Below, in pieces: positions 1 to 7,216 of a stretch of DNA of 19,675 nucleotides. Position numbers and translations under genes: made by a program. Location of the stretch: contig DKKK01000201.1 in the NCBI GenBank assembly GCA_002455215.1, positions 52,585-72,259 on the forward strand. The letters run 5' to 3'. The stretch's first letter is position 1. The number at the start of each line of letters is the position of its first letter. A model generated the notes under the pieces. That model was not told where the DNA came from. It did no database searches and saw only the letters and a list, made by a program, of their open reading frames with translations. Source of the DNA: Anaerolineales bacterium UBA6668. Its GTDB lineage: Bacteria; Chloroflexota; Anaerolineae; Anaerolineales; UBA6668.

Positions 1-1
1 G

Positions 2-394
2 CCATTTAATTATCAAGAATTATTGGCACGTATTCGCGCCAACTTACGGCGCAATCCATCCCCTGAAATGATGGATATTATGACCTTTAACAACATCCCA
101 TTGGAAATCAACCTAGACCGCCGAGAAATCCGCTTGCGCGACCAATTGGTTGAACTCAGCCCACGCGAATTTGCCTTATTGGTCACTTTAGCACGCCACT
201 CTGGCAAGGTTATCTCGCGTGAAGATTTGGTGCGCGAAGCATGGGGGCCAGACTCCATGCGAGCCATGGACCAACTCAAATTGTATATTTTGTACCTACG
301 GCGCAAAATCGAAAAAGACCCCGACGACCCCAAAATCGTCGTTACTGCACGTGGAATTGGTTACCGCTTCAATTCGAACCCAGATGCGCTCTAA
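2..394 (+). CDS. OmpR-family response regulator, C-terminal part (5' truncated by window edge)
   Basis: The frame is open from the first bases, so the gene starts outside the window. The visible part begins with the end of a receiver domain (residues reading PFNYQELLARIRANLRR, the usual last helix after the conserved Lys-Pro), followed by a winged-helix DNA-binding domain: LVELSPREFALLVTLARHSGKVISREDL, then a recognition-helix region around LKLYILYLRRKI and the closing hairpin VVTARGIGYRF. These are standard OmpR/PhoB Trans_reg_C features. It would bind DNA when phosphorylated by a sensor kinase that is not visible here. The gene ends at a TAA and is followed by a strong terminator, so it is the last gene of its transcript. 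Family assignment is secure; the regulon cannot be told. Confidence 0.93.
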   Translation, partial: PFNYQELLARIRANLRRNPSPEMMDIMTFNNIPLEINLDRREIRLRDQLVELSPREFALLVTLARHSGKVISREDLVREAWGPDSMRAMDQLKLYILYLRRKIEKDPDDPKIVVTARGIGYRFNSNPDAL

Positions 395-440
395 TCGAAG
401 CTAGGGCTTTCGTTGCGGTTGTGTCCGAGCAATTAGGTTA

Positions 441-471
441 AAAGACACCCAGCAGGTGGGTGTCTTTTTTT
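441..471 (+). terminator. Rho-independent terminator after the response regulator
   Basis: A perfect 10-bp stem (AAAGACACCC at 441-450 pairing with GGGTGTCTTT at 458-467) with a 7-base loop runs into a T tract. It lies 46 bases past the stop codon of the OmpR-type regulator. The rest of the 395-536 gap shows no gene; a purine-rich ribosome site (AAAAGG, about 525-530) precedes the hydrolase start. Confidence 0.9.
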
Positions 472-536
472 ATCAATCACCAACTCAATTCTTTGATGAG
501 TGTGCAAAGTCTCAACTGTTGTCTTAAAAGGTATTT

Positions 537-1445
537 ATGAAAAAACAACTGCGTTGGTTAATAACACTTGGCTTATTTTGTCTGCTTAGCGCCGGAATGG
601 GTTATACACTCAACCTTTCCAAAGCGCAAGCCCATGCCTTTGTCACCCACCCGCCCGCCGAGCGCGAAGCCTACGAGAAATCGCCCAGTGATTTCAACCT
701 GCCCGCCGAAGCGCTTACACTTACCACCAGTGATGGTTTGCACCTTGCCGCTTGGTATGTGCCCTCACAAAACGGCGCGGCGGTCATTGCTCAGCACGGT
801 TACCAAAGCGACCGCTCAGAAATGTTGGAAGAAGCTACTATACTGGCGGAAGCGGGCTTTGGGGTGCTGGTGATGGATCTGCGTACTCACGGGCAAAGCG
901 ATGGCGAGTATATCACTTTTGGCGTGGCAGAAATGGCGGATATGCAAGCCGCTTGGGACTATTTGCTCACGCGCCCCGATGTACAACCCACCCGGATTGG
1001 CTTATTGGGCAACAGCATGGGCGGTTCTATCGTCTTGCAATACGCCGCCCAGAATCCAGACGTGCAAGCAGTGATGGCAGATAGCGCTTTCTCCTCCATT
1101 GATGATACTATTGCCGTTTCGGTCAAACACTTCACTGGATTGCCTGCCTTTCCGTTTGCCACTCTCATTACCTATTTTGCCGAACAAGAGACAGGCATTG
1201 ACTCCAATGCCATTGCCGCTACGCGCTTAATTGCCAATATTAGCCCGCGCCCGGTATTTTTGCTACAAGGCGGGGCAGATACAGTCGTCTCTGCCGAAAG
1301 TGGCGCAAAGCTATTTGCCGCCGCTCTGCAACCGAAAGAGCTATGGTATGACGCCAATTTGGGGCATGTGGAATTTCAACAAACCTATCCCCAAGAGTAT
1401 GCCAAACGAACGATTGCTTTTTTTCGCACACATCTACTAAAATAA
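537..1445 (+). CDS. Alpha/beta hydrolase (serine hydrolase) with N-terminal membrane anchor or signal
   Basis: 302 residues. The first 25 residues (MKKQLRWLITLGLFCLLSAG...) form a signal peptide or uncleaved membrane anchor, so the enzyme should act outside the membrane or be tethered to it. The fold is an alpha/beta hydrolase: oxyanion HG at 87-88, DLRTHGQSDG loop at 114-123, nucleophile elbow GNSMGG with Ser160, acid Asp248 in QGGADTV, and catalytic His277 in NLGHVEF. All three triad residues are present, so it should be active. The overall pattern resembles the BAAT/dienelactone-hydrolase-like 'FrsA/YqkD' group of extracytoplasmic hydrolases; substrate unknown. The ATG has an AAAAGG about 6 bases upstream. 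moaA starts 6 bases after the stop, so the two genes are probably cotranscribed, although no functional link is obvious. Confidence 0.88.
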   Translation: MKKQLRWLITLGLFCLLSAGMGYTLNLSKAQAHAFVTHPPAEREAYEKSPSDFNLPAEALTLTTSDGLHLAAWYVPSQNGAAVIAQHGYQSDRSEMLEEATILAEAGFGVLVMDLRTHGQSDGEYITFGVAEMADMQAAWDYLLTRPDVQPTRIGLLGNSMGGSIVLQYAAQNPDVQAVMADSAFSSIDDTIAVSVKHFTGLPAFPFATLITYFAEQETGIDSNAIAATRLIANISPRPVFLLQGGADTVVSAESGAKLFAAALQPKELWYDANLGHVEFQQTYPQEYAKRTIAFFRTHLLK

Positions 1446-1451
1446 CCGCCT

Positions 1452-2492
1452 ATGGCACTCGACAAATTTGGGCGCAATATTCATTATTTGCGCATTAGCT
1501 TGACCGACCGTTGTAACTTGCGGTGTGTGTACTGTATGCCAGAAGACATTACCTTCCGACCGCGGATGGAATTAATGCAAAATGATGAACTGGCTAGACT
1601 GGTGCGCTTATTCGCAGATTTGGGCTTTGACAAAATTCGCCTAACCGGTGGCGAACCCACCATCCGCGAAAACATTGTTTCCATCGTTGGCATGATTGCC
1701 AGTACTCCCGGTGTGAAATCCCTGAGTATGACTACCAATGGGGTCTTACTGCCGCAACTTGCCCAACCCTTAAAAGAAGCCGGTTTGCAACGGGTGAATA
1801 TCAGCATTGACACATTGGATGAAAAAGAATTTCGAAAAATCACCCGCTGGGGTAAATTGGAACAGGTTTGGCAAGGAATCCTGGAAAGTGAGCGGGTGGG
1901 GCTGACCCCTGTCAAGTTAAATGCGGTCATCGCGCGGGGCTTTAATGAATCAGCAATTGCTCCATTGGCTCGCCTAACTTACGAACACAATTGGCAAATT
2001 CGCTTTATCGAAATGATGCCGTTCGGTGAAGTTGCCGACTTCCAGCAGTCGCAAATCATTCGGGCAAAAGAAATGCGCGATGTGATTCGGGCGGAAGTGG
2101 GCAAACTTTCACCCGTGACAGATGTGGCGCGAGCGAGTGGGGTCAACACAATGCAGGTTGCCCCTGCCGATGAGAAGCATGTCCCTTTGTTAGATGGCGA
2201 AGCGCGACTCTATCAGTTGCAAGGCGCTAAAGGTACGCTGGGCTTTATTAGCAGTGTAACCGAACCTTTTTGTGCTCATTGCACTCGCGCTCGTTTGACT
2301 GCCGATGGTCGTTTACGCCTGTGCCTTCTGCGCGAGAAAGAAGTAGATTTGCTCACGCCCCTGCGTCAAGGGGCAACACAAAATGAATTGCAAGACTTGA
2401 TTTTACAAGGAATTTGGCACAAACCGTGGGGGCATGGCTTGGCTCATAATGTCATTCCAATGAACCGTGTGATGAGCGAGATTGGCGGTTAG
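1452..2492 (+). CDS. moaA: GTP 3',8-cyclase MoaA (molybdenum cofactor biosynthesis)
   Basis: 346 residues, slightly longer than usual for the family (about 330). A radical-SAM enzyme that converts GTP to 3',8-cyclo-dihydro-GTP, the first step of molybdopterin synthesis, in the cytoplasm. The N-terminal SAM cluster motif is CNLRCVYC (Cys21, Cys25, Cys28), followed by the SAM-binding GGEP at 66-69. The second, C-terminal GTP-binding cluster is carried by Cys274, Cys277 and Cys291 in FCAHCTRARLTADGRLRLC. The protein ends in the Gly-Gly tail that MoaA enzymes insert near the active site. N-terminal DKFGRNIHYLRISLTDRCN is also typical. No other moa/moe gene is in the window, so the rest of the pathway must be elsewhere. 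It follows the hydrolase by 6 bases and is closed by the terminator at 2541-2586. Confidence 0.96.
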   Translation: MALDKFGRNIHYLRISLTDRCNLRCVYCMPEDITFRPRMELMQNDELARLVRLFADLGFDKIRLTGGEPTIRENIVSIVGMIASTPGVKSLSMTTNGVLLPQLAQPLKEAGLQRVNISIDTLDEKEFRKITRWGKLEQVWQGILESERVGLTPVKLNAVIARGFNESAIAPLARLTYEHNWQIRFIEMMPFGEVADFQQSQIIRAKEMRDVIRAEVGKLSPVTDVARASGVNTMQVAPADEKHVPLLDGEARLYQLQGAKGTLGFISSVTEPFCAHCTRARLTADGRLRLCLLREKEVDLLTPLRQGATQNELQDLILQGIWHKPWGHGLAHNVIPMNRVMSEIGG

Positions 2493-2540
2493 CCTATTTC
2501 CCTAGCTACGTTTTGAATAAGTTTGTGATTTTTACTTGCT

Positions 2541-2586
2541 TAATAACAACAAAGAAGCTCCATTTGGAGCTTCTTTGTTGTTATTA
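2541..2586. terminator. Bidirectional terminator between moaA and the DoxX-like gene
   Basis: A perfect 21-bp inverted repeat (2541-2561 with 2566-2586) around a 4-base ATTT loop. The GC-rich tip GAAGCTCC/GGAGCTTC is flanked by an A-rich left arm and T-rich right arm, so the hairpin can terminate both the plus-strand moaA transcript and the convergent minus-strand DoxX transcript. Confidence 0.9.
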
Positions 2587-2607
2587 AATTGTGGGGTTGA
2601 ATGTTTG

Positions 2608-3162
2608 TTACTTCTCTGGTCGTGGTCGCCACGGTGTACCGAGCATGGGTAAGACAATATTGTCCAAACCAATGTACCCTGCAACTTTCCATGCCATCAT
2701 TAGCAAGAAGGCGAGAATGAAAAGTACGGGGTTGGTGCTAGCAGAACCTGCCAACATGAAGTTGAAGTTCATAAACGCACCGAAGAAAGCGGCAAAACCA
2801 GTGAAAATACCCAATATCAAGGCGATACCCACTAACAATTCGCCGTAGGCAATCAACTTGGCAAACCATGTATAAGAACCAGATTCAAGCAAGCCACTTA
2901 GGAAGGAGCGATACCAACCGAAGGTGATAGCTGGACGTCCGGTTTCAGGGATGGCAACTGCACGTTCCCAATATCCCTTTAAGGCTTCGCCAGTTTGTAC
3001 CCACGCTGGATCGGTTACTTTGTGCCAGCCAGCGGTAATCCATTGCCAACCTACATACAGGCGGACGACTAGCCAGAACCAAGCCGCCCAAGTGCTACTG
3101 AATAGGTTTTCAATAAATTCGGGGTCGCGAACGACTTTCTTGTTGATGTTTAACTTGAACAT
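2608..3162 (-). CDS. DoxX/DoxD-family integral membrane protein
   Basis: 184 residues with several hydrophobic segments: about 26-47 (AWFWLVVRLYVGWQWITAGWHK), and three closely spaced helices in the second half (AKLIAYGELLVGIALILGIFTGFAAFFGAFMNFNFMLAG, then NPVLFILAFLLMMAWKVAGYIGLD). The sequence WLVVRLYVGWQWITAGWHKV and GELLVGIALILGIFTGFAAFFGAFMNFNFM are typical of the DoxX/DoxD family, which includes the small subunit of archaeal thiosulfate:quinone oxidoreductase. Members in bacteria are mostly uncharacterised, so a thiosulfate role is only possible. A strong AAGGAG lies 10 bases before the ATG. Single gene, convergent with moaA. The window also holds a rhodanese and SufE, but 12 kb away and not in the same operon. 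Confidence 0.85.
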   Translation of the reverse strand: MFKLNINKKVVRDPEFIENLFSSTWAAWFWLVVRLYVGWQWITAGWHKVTDPAWVQTGEALKGYWERAVAIPETGRPAITFGWYRSFLSGLLESGSYTWFAKLIAYGELLVGIALILGIFTGFAAFFGAFMNFNFMLAGSASTNPVLFILAFLLMMAWKVAGYIGLDNIVLPMLGTPWRPRPEK

Positions 3163-3192
3163 GATGTACTCCTTTTTTGTATGCTATGTGTT

Positions 3193-3204
3193 CAGTTTGA
3201 ACTG
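3193..3204. promoter_or_regulatory. Operator-like palindrome in the DoxX leader
   Basis: CAGTT-TG-AACTG (extendable on one side through GTTCA/TGAAC, 3190-3202) lies 31 bases before the start codon and upstream of the ribosome site. A possible minus-strand -10 box TATGAT lies at 3225-3220, which would put the palindrome close to the transcription start, where a repressor could act. No convincing -35 was found. Suggestive only. Confidence 0.3.
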
Positions 3205-3386
3205 TAAATTCATAAAACTATCATAATATAAAAGGGCATCTGGCTTATAGTATCAATTGTCATTATTACTGGGTTACATCTTAAGGTTAAAGTATGATAA
3301 ATAGCACATGAGTGTCGGATGAGAGAAGTGGCTTGTTTAGAGTAGGCAAGTTAACTACTCATCCCTTTGTAGCCAATCCACAGGAT

Positions 3387-3426
3387 GCAAAAAAAAGTAC
3401 ATTTTTCCAGCGAAAAATGTACTTTT
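3387..3426 (-). terminator. Terminator of the restriction-modification operon
   Basis: A perfect 14-bp inverted repeat (3393-3406 with 3413-3426) with a 6-base loop. Read on the minus strand the stem is followed by a run of eight T's, so it works in the direction of the helicase-nuclease operon. It lies nearly 290 bases beyond that operon's last stop codon. On the plus strand the T tract is short, so activity in that direction is doubtful. Confidence 0.8.
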
Positions 3427-3429
3427 CGG

Positions 3430-3668
3430 TCATCGGCACAAACGCCCAATATAAACGGTGAATAAACGATTAGAGTTTACACTGGGTCGTAGCCAGCCTG
3501 TTGGTCACAACCGAAACGCTCGAAAGGTCGAGAAAGATGGGTAAACGGCTTGCGTTACCTGCGTGTGGGCAGGCGTGGGCTACTACTTTGTGGCACGCTT
3601 GGGAGCAGGAAAAACTCGAAGCGTAGAAAATGCTCGCTCTGCTGGGAGAGCCAAATGCCGCAGAATCC
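3430..3668 (-). other. Hairpin-rich 3' region of unknown nature, no confident gene
   Basis: This stretch between the operon terminator and the Res stop codon has no gene I can support. It holds several short perfect hairpins: CTCGA/TCGAG around 3519-3532, CCTGC/GCAGG around 3559-3574, and GCTCT/AGAGC around 3636-3651. Open frames exist on both strands (a 66-codon minus frame ending at 3470, and a plus frame reading through KMGKRLALPACGQAWATTLWHAWEQEKLEA), neither with a ribosome site or a recognisable domain. It could be a remnant of a mobile or repeated intergenic element, or a structured 3' untranslated RNA. Confidence 0.4.
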
Positions 3669-3713
3669 ACACTGCCTGCCCTGAGTTTACGAAGGGTCAG
3701 GTGCAGGCAGTGT
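3669..3713. repeat. Long imperfect hairpin directly after the Res stop codon (REP-like)
   Basis: An 11-bp outer stem (3669-3679 with 3703-3713) continues after a single bulged T into a 5-bp inner stem (3680-3684 with 3697-3701), leaving a 12-base loop. The outer arm touches the TAA of the helicase-nuclease gene. On the minus strand the loop region reads CCTTCGTAAACTCAGGG, which resembles the CCTTCGACAAGCTCAGG unit I recall as a dispersed palindromic repeat in many environmental bacterial genomes. No T tract follows, so it is not a terminator by itself. It may protect the mRNA 3' end. Confidence 0.55.
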
Positions 3714-6397
3714 TAGACTCGCTCTTTGTCTTTGTACTTCCTGAAATTATTGATGAGTTCGCCAAATGATTTCGGCGCGTACTTTTCAAATTCTTCTTCT
3801 TCCACAAAAACATAATCGAAGCGGATTTTATTTTGCGTGGCGTTGATATCTTCACACCATTTTTTCAAGCGTTCCATTTTTAGCGGGACGTCTAAATCTT
3901 CAAGCCCTTTGGTTTCGACAATCCAAATATCTTTCGGGCTGGTTTTTACGATAAAGTCGGGATAATAGGTTGAGATATTGCCAGCGGCATTGACATAATC
4001 AATGCGAAAATTCACGGCAAAATAATTTTTGGCGTAGGAAACAATGTCATCGCATTTTTCAAGGAAGGACGCGAACAATAATTCTAGGTGACTGTCGCCC
4101 ACGATTTTGTTGAACACGCTTTTTTGCGCCATGAGATAACCTTGCTCTTTGACCACAAACGGGCGGGTTTGCCTGAGTTTTATGGTATCGCGTATTTCAG
4201 CGCTCCCTTTGTCTTGCACGGTTAATTCGTTGATTTTCTTCTTGAAAGTTTCAACAATCGTTTTGCTCGCTTCGAGTTCGGAAAGGTTGCGAATCGTGTT
4301 CAGGTCGTCAATATCAACGGCGGAAGTAAAAAGATATTGCCCGATAAATTCCTTCACTTTGCCATAAAGAACATCGTACCCGCTGACAAGGCGCAAGTCT
4401 TTCATAATCACTTGGGCAAAGTATCCAATCACGCTTCGATAATCGGTGACGGCGGCGGAATCAAGATAAGTGCTGTGATTAATTTCAGTTTTTGTGATGT
4501 CATAAAAAATAATTTCACGCTTTTCTACTTCGGAAAATTGTTTGTATTCAATTTTCTTGTGACCAAAAGAAGCCAGCGCAAGGTCTTCAAGCCGTTTGTA
4601 TTCGCGGTAAATGCGCGGGGTGAGAACGGGGATTTCAATATCGAGTTTGTCAATATCTTTTCGGGTGTTTTCTTTGTCGACTTCGATAATAATGGGCGCG
4701 TGCGCGGCTGTACCTGCCCCCATTGGTTTCCGTTCCAGTTCCACGCCTTCGCTTTTGATGGATTCGACAAACTCCATAAAGGCTTCTGTTCCAACCACGC
4801 TGACATATTCGGTGGTATCCGCGCCAAGATACATTCGGCGCAAGCCACGCCCTAAAGTTTGCTCGGGCAGAATATTGCTTTTTGAAGCATACGCCCGCAA
4901 ACCGACAATGGTGGTCACGTTTCGCACGTCCCAACCTTCTTTGAGCATCAACACGGAAACGATCACTTTATACGGGCTGTTCCATGTATCAATTTGATTA
5001 GATTGCTTGCGAAGTTTATCCAGTTCTTCCTTGCTTTTCTTTGAATCCGATTCTGAAATTTCGCCGTTGTTGTTGGTGTGAATGACAAGTACCGCGTCTT
5101 TGAACTCTGGATAAGTGCTTTCCAAATATTCGGCAACATCATCACAGTTTTTTGTATCATCGGTCATCACGAATAAAACGGCTTTCTTGCCAAGTTTTTC
5201 ATGTTCGGGATACACCTTGCGCCATTCTTCCACGCCAAGATGAATGTAATCGCTATATTTTTCCGTAAATTTTGAACTCTTTTTCTCGACAAGTTTGGCA
5301 CGGCTGGCAAAATCGGGCAGAACGGGATGTTTCACCACGTTTTGAGTGATGGCTTCGACGAGCGGATAATCGCAAACGGTCTGCACAAAAATCGCGCCGT
5401 TGTTGTGTTTTGGCGTGGCGGTTACATCCAATTGCAAAGATAGAAAATGGTTTTTTTGTTTCAAGCGGTTATGAATATCTTGAATGGACTTAAACCATGC
5501 CAGGCGGCTGTCGTGGATGTGGTGCGCTTCATCGTTGACCACCACCAATTCATCAATTTCGCGCACAATCATCCCTAAATCTACTTTGGATTCATTGGTC
5601 TTGCCTGTGGGACGTTTACCCAGAAAATAATCTTCGAGATTATCGTCATCGAAAGATGGGATGGATTCATCTCCAGCGTAGACTCGATGGATGTTGGTCA
5701 AGAACAGGTTGCCCGTTTTGCGAACGATGGATACATCATCCTGGATGTGAAGCGTCATTTGAAAATCATCCTGCCAGTTTTGACCTTCATAACCGTTATC
5801 GGGTAAAAGCGGGTCTTGGAAGAAAATTTTCAAGCTGTCAAAATCTGTCCGCAAGCGGTCCAGTACGATGATGTTAGGGGCAATCAATAAAAAGTTTGTG
5901 GCAAGTTGCGACTCTTCTTCATACAGTTTGTGAAAGTAACACCATGTAATGAAAAGACTCATCACTTTGGTTTTACCGCTTCCCGTTGCCATCTTTACCA
6001 CAAGCCTGAGCCAATCTTCATCGAACATACCTGTCGAAACTGCGCCTGATGAATCGTAGCGCATCAGGTCGTATTTATCTTTGACTTTTGCCACTTCATA
6101 TAAGTAGATGACCGTTTCAACAGATTCGCGTTGGGCAAAATAATATTGAAATTCTTTCAGGTCTTCGCGGATGTGCTGACGATTGAACCACCAATTTAAT
6201 AAGGCTTGGCTGGTTGCGCTTGCGCCTTCATATCGATTCTCGCGCCATGCTTTCACTTCCCTGCGAATTTTATTGACCAACGGCGGAACCAGTTTGTCAT
6301 AGACGGAATCGCGCAAATCTTCATCGGCGGGAAACCAACGCTGTTCGGGGTTGAGAACTTCGTATGGGGAAGTGGGAAAGGATGGATGAATTGCCAT
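3713..6397 (-). CDS. Type III restriction enzyme Res-like helicase-nuclease
   Basis: 894 residues from the ATG at 6397. That ATG overlaps the upstream stop as TAATG and has AGGGA 9 bases before it; a longer frame to 6523 only reads back through the upstream gene. Superfamily 2 helicase motifs are complete: Walker A MATGSGKT (136-143), DEAH (289-292), TATP (326-329), a motif V region SVLMLKEGWDVRNV near 481, and motif VI QTLGRGLRR (513-521). Near the C-terminus a PD-(D/E)xK nuclease is formed by YYPDFIV (Asp814) and VETKG (Glu828, Lys830). This is the standard layout of type III Res subunits, which translocate on unmethylated DNA and cut together with Mod. The length fits. It is the last gene of a four-gene overlapping operon with a Mod-like methyltransferase, which supports the role. 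All key residues are intact. Confidence 0.93.
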   Translation of the reverse strand: MAIHPSFPTSPYEVLNPEQRWFPADEDLRDSVYDKLVPPLVNKIRREVKAWRENRYEGASATSQALLNWWFNRQHIREDLKEFQYYFAQRESVETVIYLYEVAKVKDKYDLMRYDSSGAVSTGMFDEDWLRLVVKMATGSGKTKVMSLFITWCYFHKLYEEESQLATNFLLIAPNIIVLDRLRTDFDSLKIFFQDPLLPDNGYEGQNWQDDFQMTLHIQDDVSIVRKTGNLFLTNIHRVYAGDESIPSFDDDNLEDYFLGKRPTGKTNESKVDLGMIVREIDELVVVNDEAHHIHDSRLAWFKSIQDIHNRLKQKNHFLSLQLDVTATPKHNNGAIFVQTVCDYPLVEAITQNVVKHPVLPDFASRAKLVEKKSSKFTEKYSDYIHLGVEEWRKVYPEHEKLGKKAVLFVMTDDTKNCDDVAEYLESTYPEFKDAVLVIHTNNNGEISESDSKKSKEELDKLRKQSNQIDTWNSPYKVIVSVLMLKEGWDVRNVTTIVGLRAYASKSNILPEQTLGRGLRRMYLGADTTEYVSVVGTEAFMEFVESIKSEGVELERKPMGAGTAAHAPIIIEVDKENTRKDIDKLDIEIPVLTPRIYREYKRLEDLALASFGHKKIEYKQFSEVEKREIIFYDITKTEINHSTYLDSAAVTDYRSVIGYFAQVIMKDLRLVSGYDVLYGKVKEFIGQYLFTSAVDIDDLNTIRNLSELEASKTIVETFKKKINELTVQDKGSAEIRDTIKLRQTRPFVVKEQGYLMAQKSVFNKIVGDSHLELLFASFLEKCDDIVSYAKNYFAVNFRIDYVNAAGNISTYYPDFIVKTSPKDIWIVETKGLEDLDVPLKMERLKKWCEDINATQNKIRFDYVFVEEEEFEKYAPKSFGELINNFRKYKDKERV

Positions 6398-6972
6398 TAG
6401 TTCGATTCCCTTAAGGCGCGTTCCAGCAAGTCGCTTACTTTGAGTTCTTTTGCCCACTGGCGCAGATATTCCAAATCCAGTTCGCCTGCGCGGGTTTTCA
6501 GCACGCCTAAAATATCGCGCCATTGCCTTTCAGAAACTTCGCCGCCGATGCGATACCATTCTAATTTGGAAAGAATCGTGTCTTCGGGGCTGGCAAATTT
6601 GGCGCTGACTTCGGTTTCAAAGGCAAAAGTCTGTTTTTGAGCGCGGGCAAGTTGGGATTGCAGAAATGGACGCGGACGCGGAATGAAGACATCCACCTTG
6701 AAAAAGGTTTCGCGGTGGATGATGTTGAAGCTGGAATTGCGTTCAATCGCTTCAGCAATCATCTCGCCGTCCACATAAAATTCATCCTGCAACGCGGAAA
6801 CAAACGGCTGGAGATGTTCAAGCCGCATTTCCGCGACGATATCCGAATCTTGCGTGGTGCGCACCATGCCATAGAGCGTACTGGCAAGCGAACCGCCAAT
6901 GAGATAGGGAACGCCGAGCCGTTCAAACACGCCCGTGACTTTGAGCGTAACTTCCACAGGTTCATTTTGCAT
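6397..6972 (-). CDS. Nucleotidyltransferase-fold protein embedded in the restriction operon
   Basis: 191 residues. The pol-beta-type nucleotidyltransferase signature is clear: GGSLASTLYG (Gly26-Gly27-Ser28), the metal-binding pair Asp42 and Asp44 in TTQDSDIV, and a third acidic residue Asp94 in FKVDVFI. The C-terminal part reads SPEDTILSKLEWYRIGGEVSERQWRDILGVLKT, as in the DUF6036/AbiEii-like antitoxin-toxin nucleotidyltransferase group. Such proteins can transfer nucleotides to RNA or protein and several are toxins; the substrate here is unknown. It starts inside the last 11 bases of the small-protein gene (GGAG 9 bases before the ATG) and its stop overlaps the Res start, so it is tightly coupled to both. 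As I recall, the pair with the small protein recurs in Chloroflexota and Cyanobacteria outside restriction operons. Confidence 0.82.
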   Translation of the reverse strand: MQNEPVEVTLKVTGVFERLGVPYLIGGSLASTLYGMVRTTQDSDIVAEMRLEHLQPFVSALQDEFYVDGEMIAEAIERNSSFNIIHRETFFKVDVFIPRPRPFLQSQLARAQKQTFAFETEVSAKFASPEDTILSKLEWYRIGGEVSERQWRDILGVLKTRAGELDLEYLRQWAKELKVSDLLERALRESN

Positions 6973-7216
6973 GATCGGTTTCTCCGCAAACTTTATGCGC
7001 TAACTCATCGCCTAATATCATGCACGCCAGTTTGAAGCGCAGTTCTGCTTCGCTGGCTTGCGGATATTGCGAGCGCAAGCCAGCCTGCGCCAACATTTGG
7101 GCGGACTTGTTTAATTGTGCCAGCATGTTCATTTTGCGCGTGGGGGTTGCCTGCCGCCACAACTGGATTTGCAGGGCTTCCATTTTGGGGTGCGTGTCTG
7201 AATAAAGGGCTGTCAT
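6962..7216 (-). CDS. Small conserved-type protein paired with the nucleotidyltransferase
   Basis: 84 residues, function unknown. The start ATG overlaps the methyltransferase stop as TAATG, with GTAGG about 9 bases upstream, and the 3' end overlaps the nucleotidyltransferase start by 11 bases. The sequence is mostly helical: MEALQIQLWRQATPTRKMNMLAQLNKSAQML in the first half and AGLRSQYPQASEAELRFKLACMILGDELAHKVCG (about 45-78) in the second. The pattern AGLRxxYPxASExELRxxLA...GxELAxKV matches what I remember of short proteins encoded directly before a GGS-type nucleotidyltransferase. An antitoxin or regulatory partner is an attractive but unproven role. No transmembrane segment or DNA-binding motif is visible. 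Confidence 0.78.
   Translation of the reverse strand: MTALYSDTHPKMEALQIQLWRQATPTRKMNMLAQLNKSAQMLAQAGLRSQYPQASEAELRFKLACMILGDELAHKVCGETDHAK

Noticed and set aside
1484..1930. 148-codon open frame on the minus strand
   Set aside because: Antisense shadow of moaA, whose catalytic motifs are unambiguous.
3470..3670. 66-codon minus-strand frame downstream of Res
   Set aside because: No ribosome site, no family likeness, and an equally open frame on the other strand; treated as part of the unexplained structured region.
4337..4855. 172-codon open frame on the plus strand
   Set aside because: Antisense shadow of the Res-like gene with no recognisable domain.
6398..6523. 42-residue extension of the Res-like protein
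   Set aside because: It lies wholly inside the nucleotidyltransferase gene in another frame; the ATG at 6397 overlaps the upstream stop and has a ribosome site.
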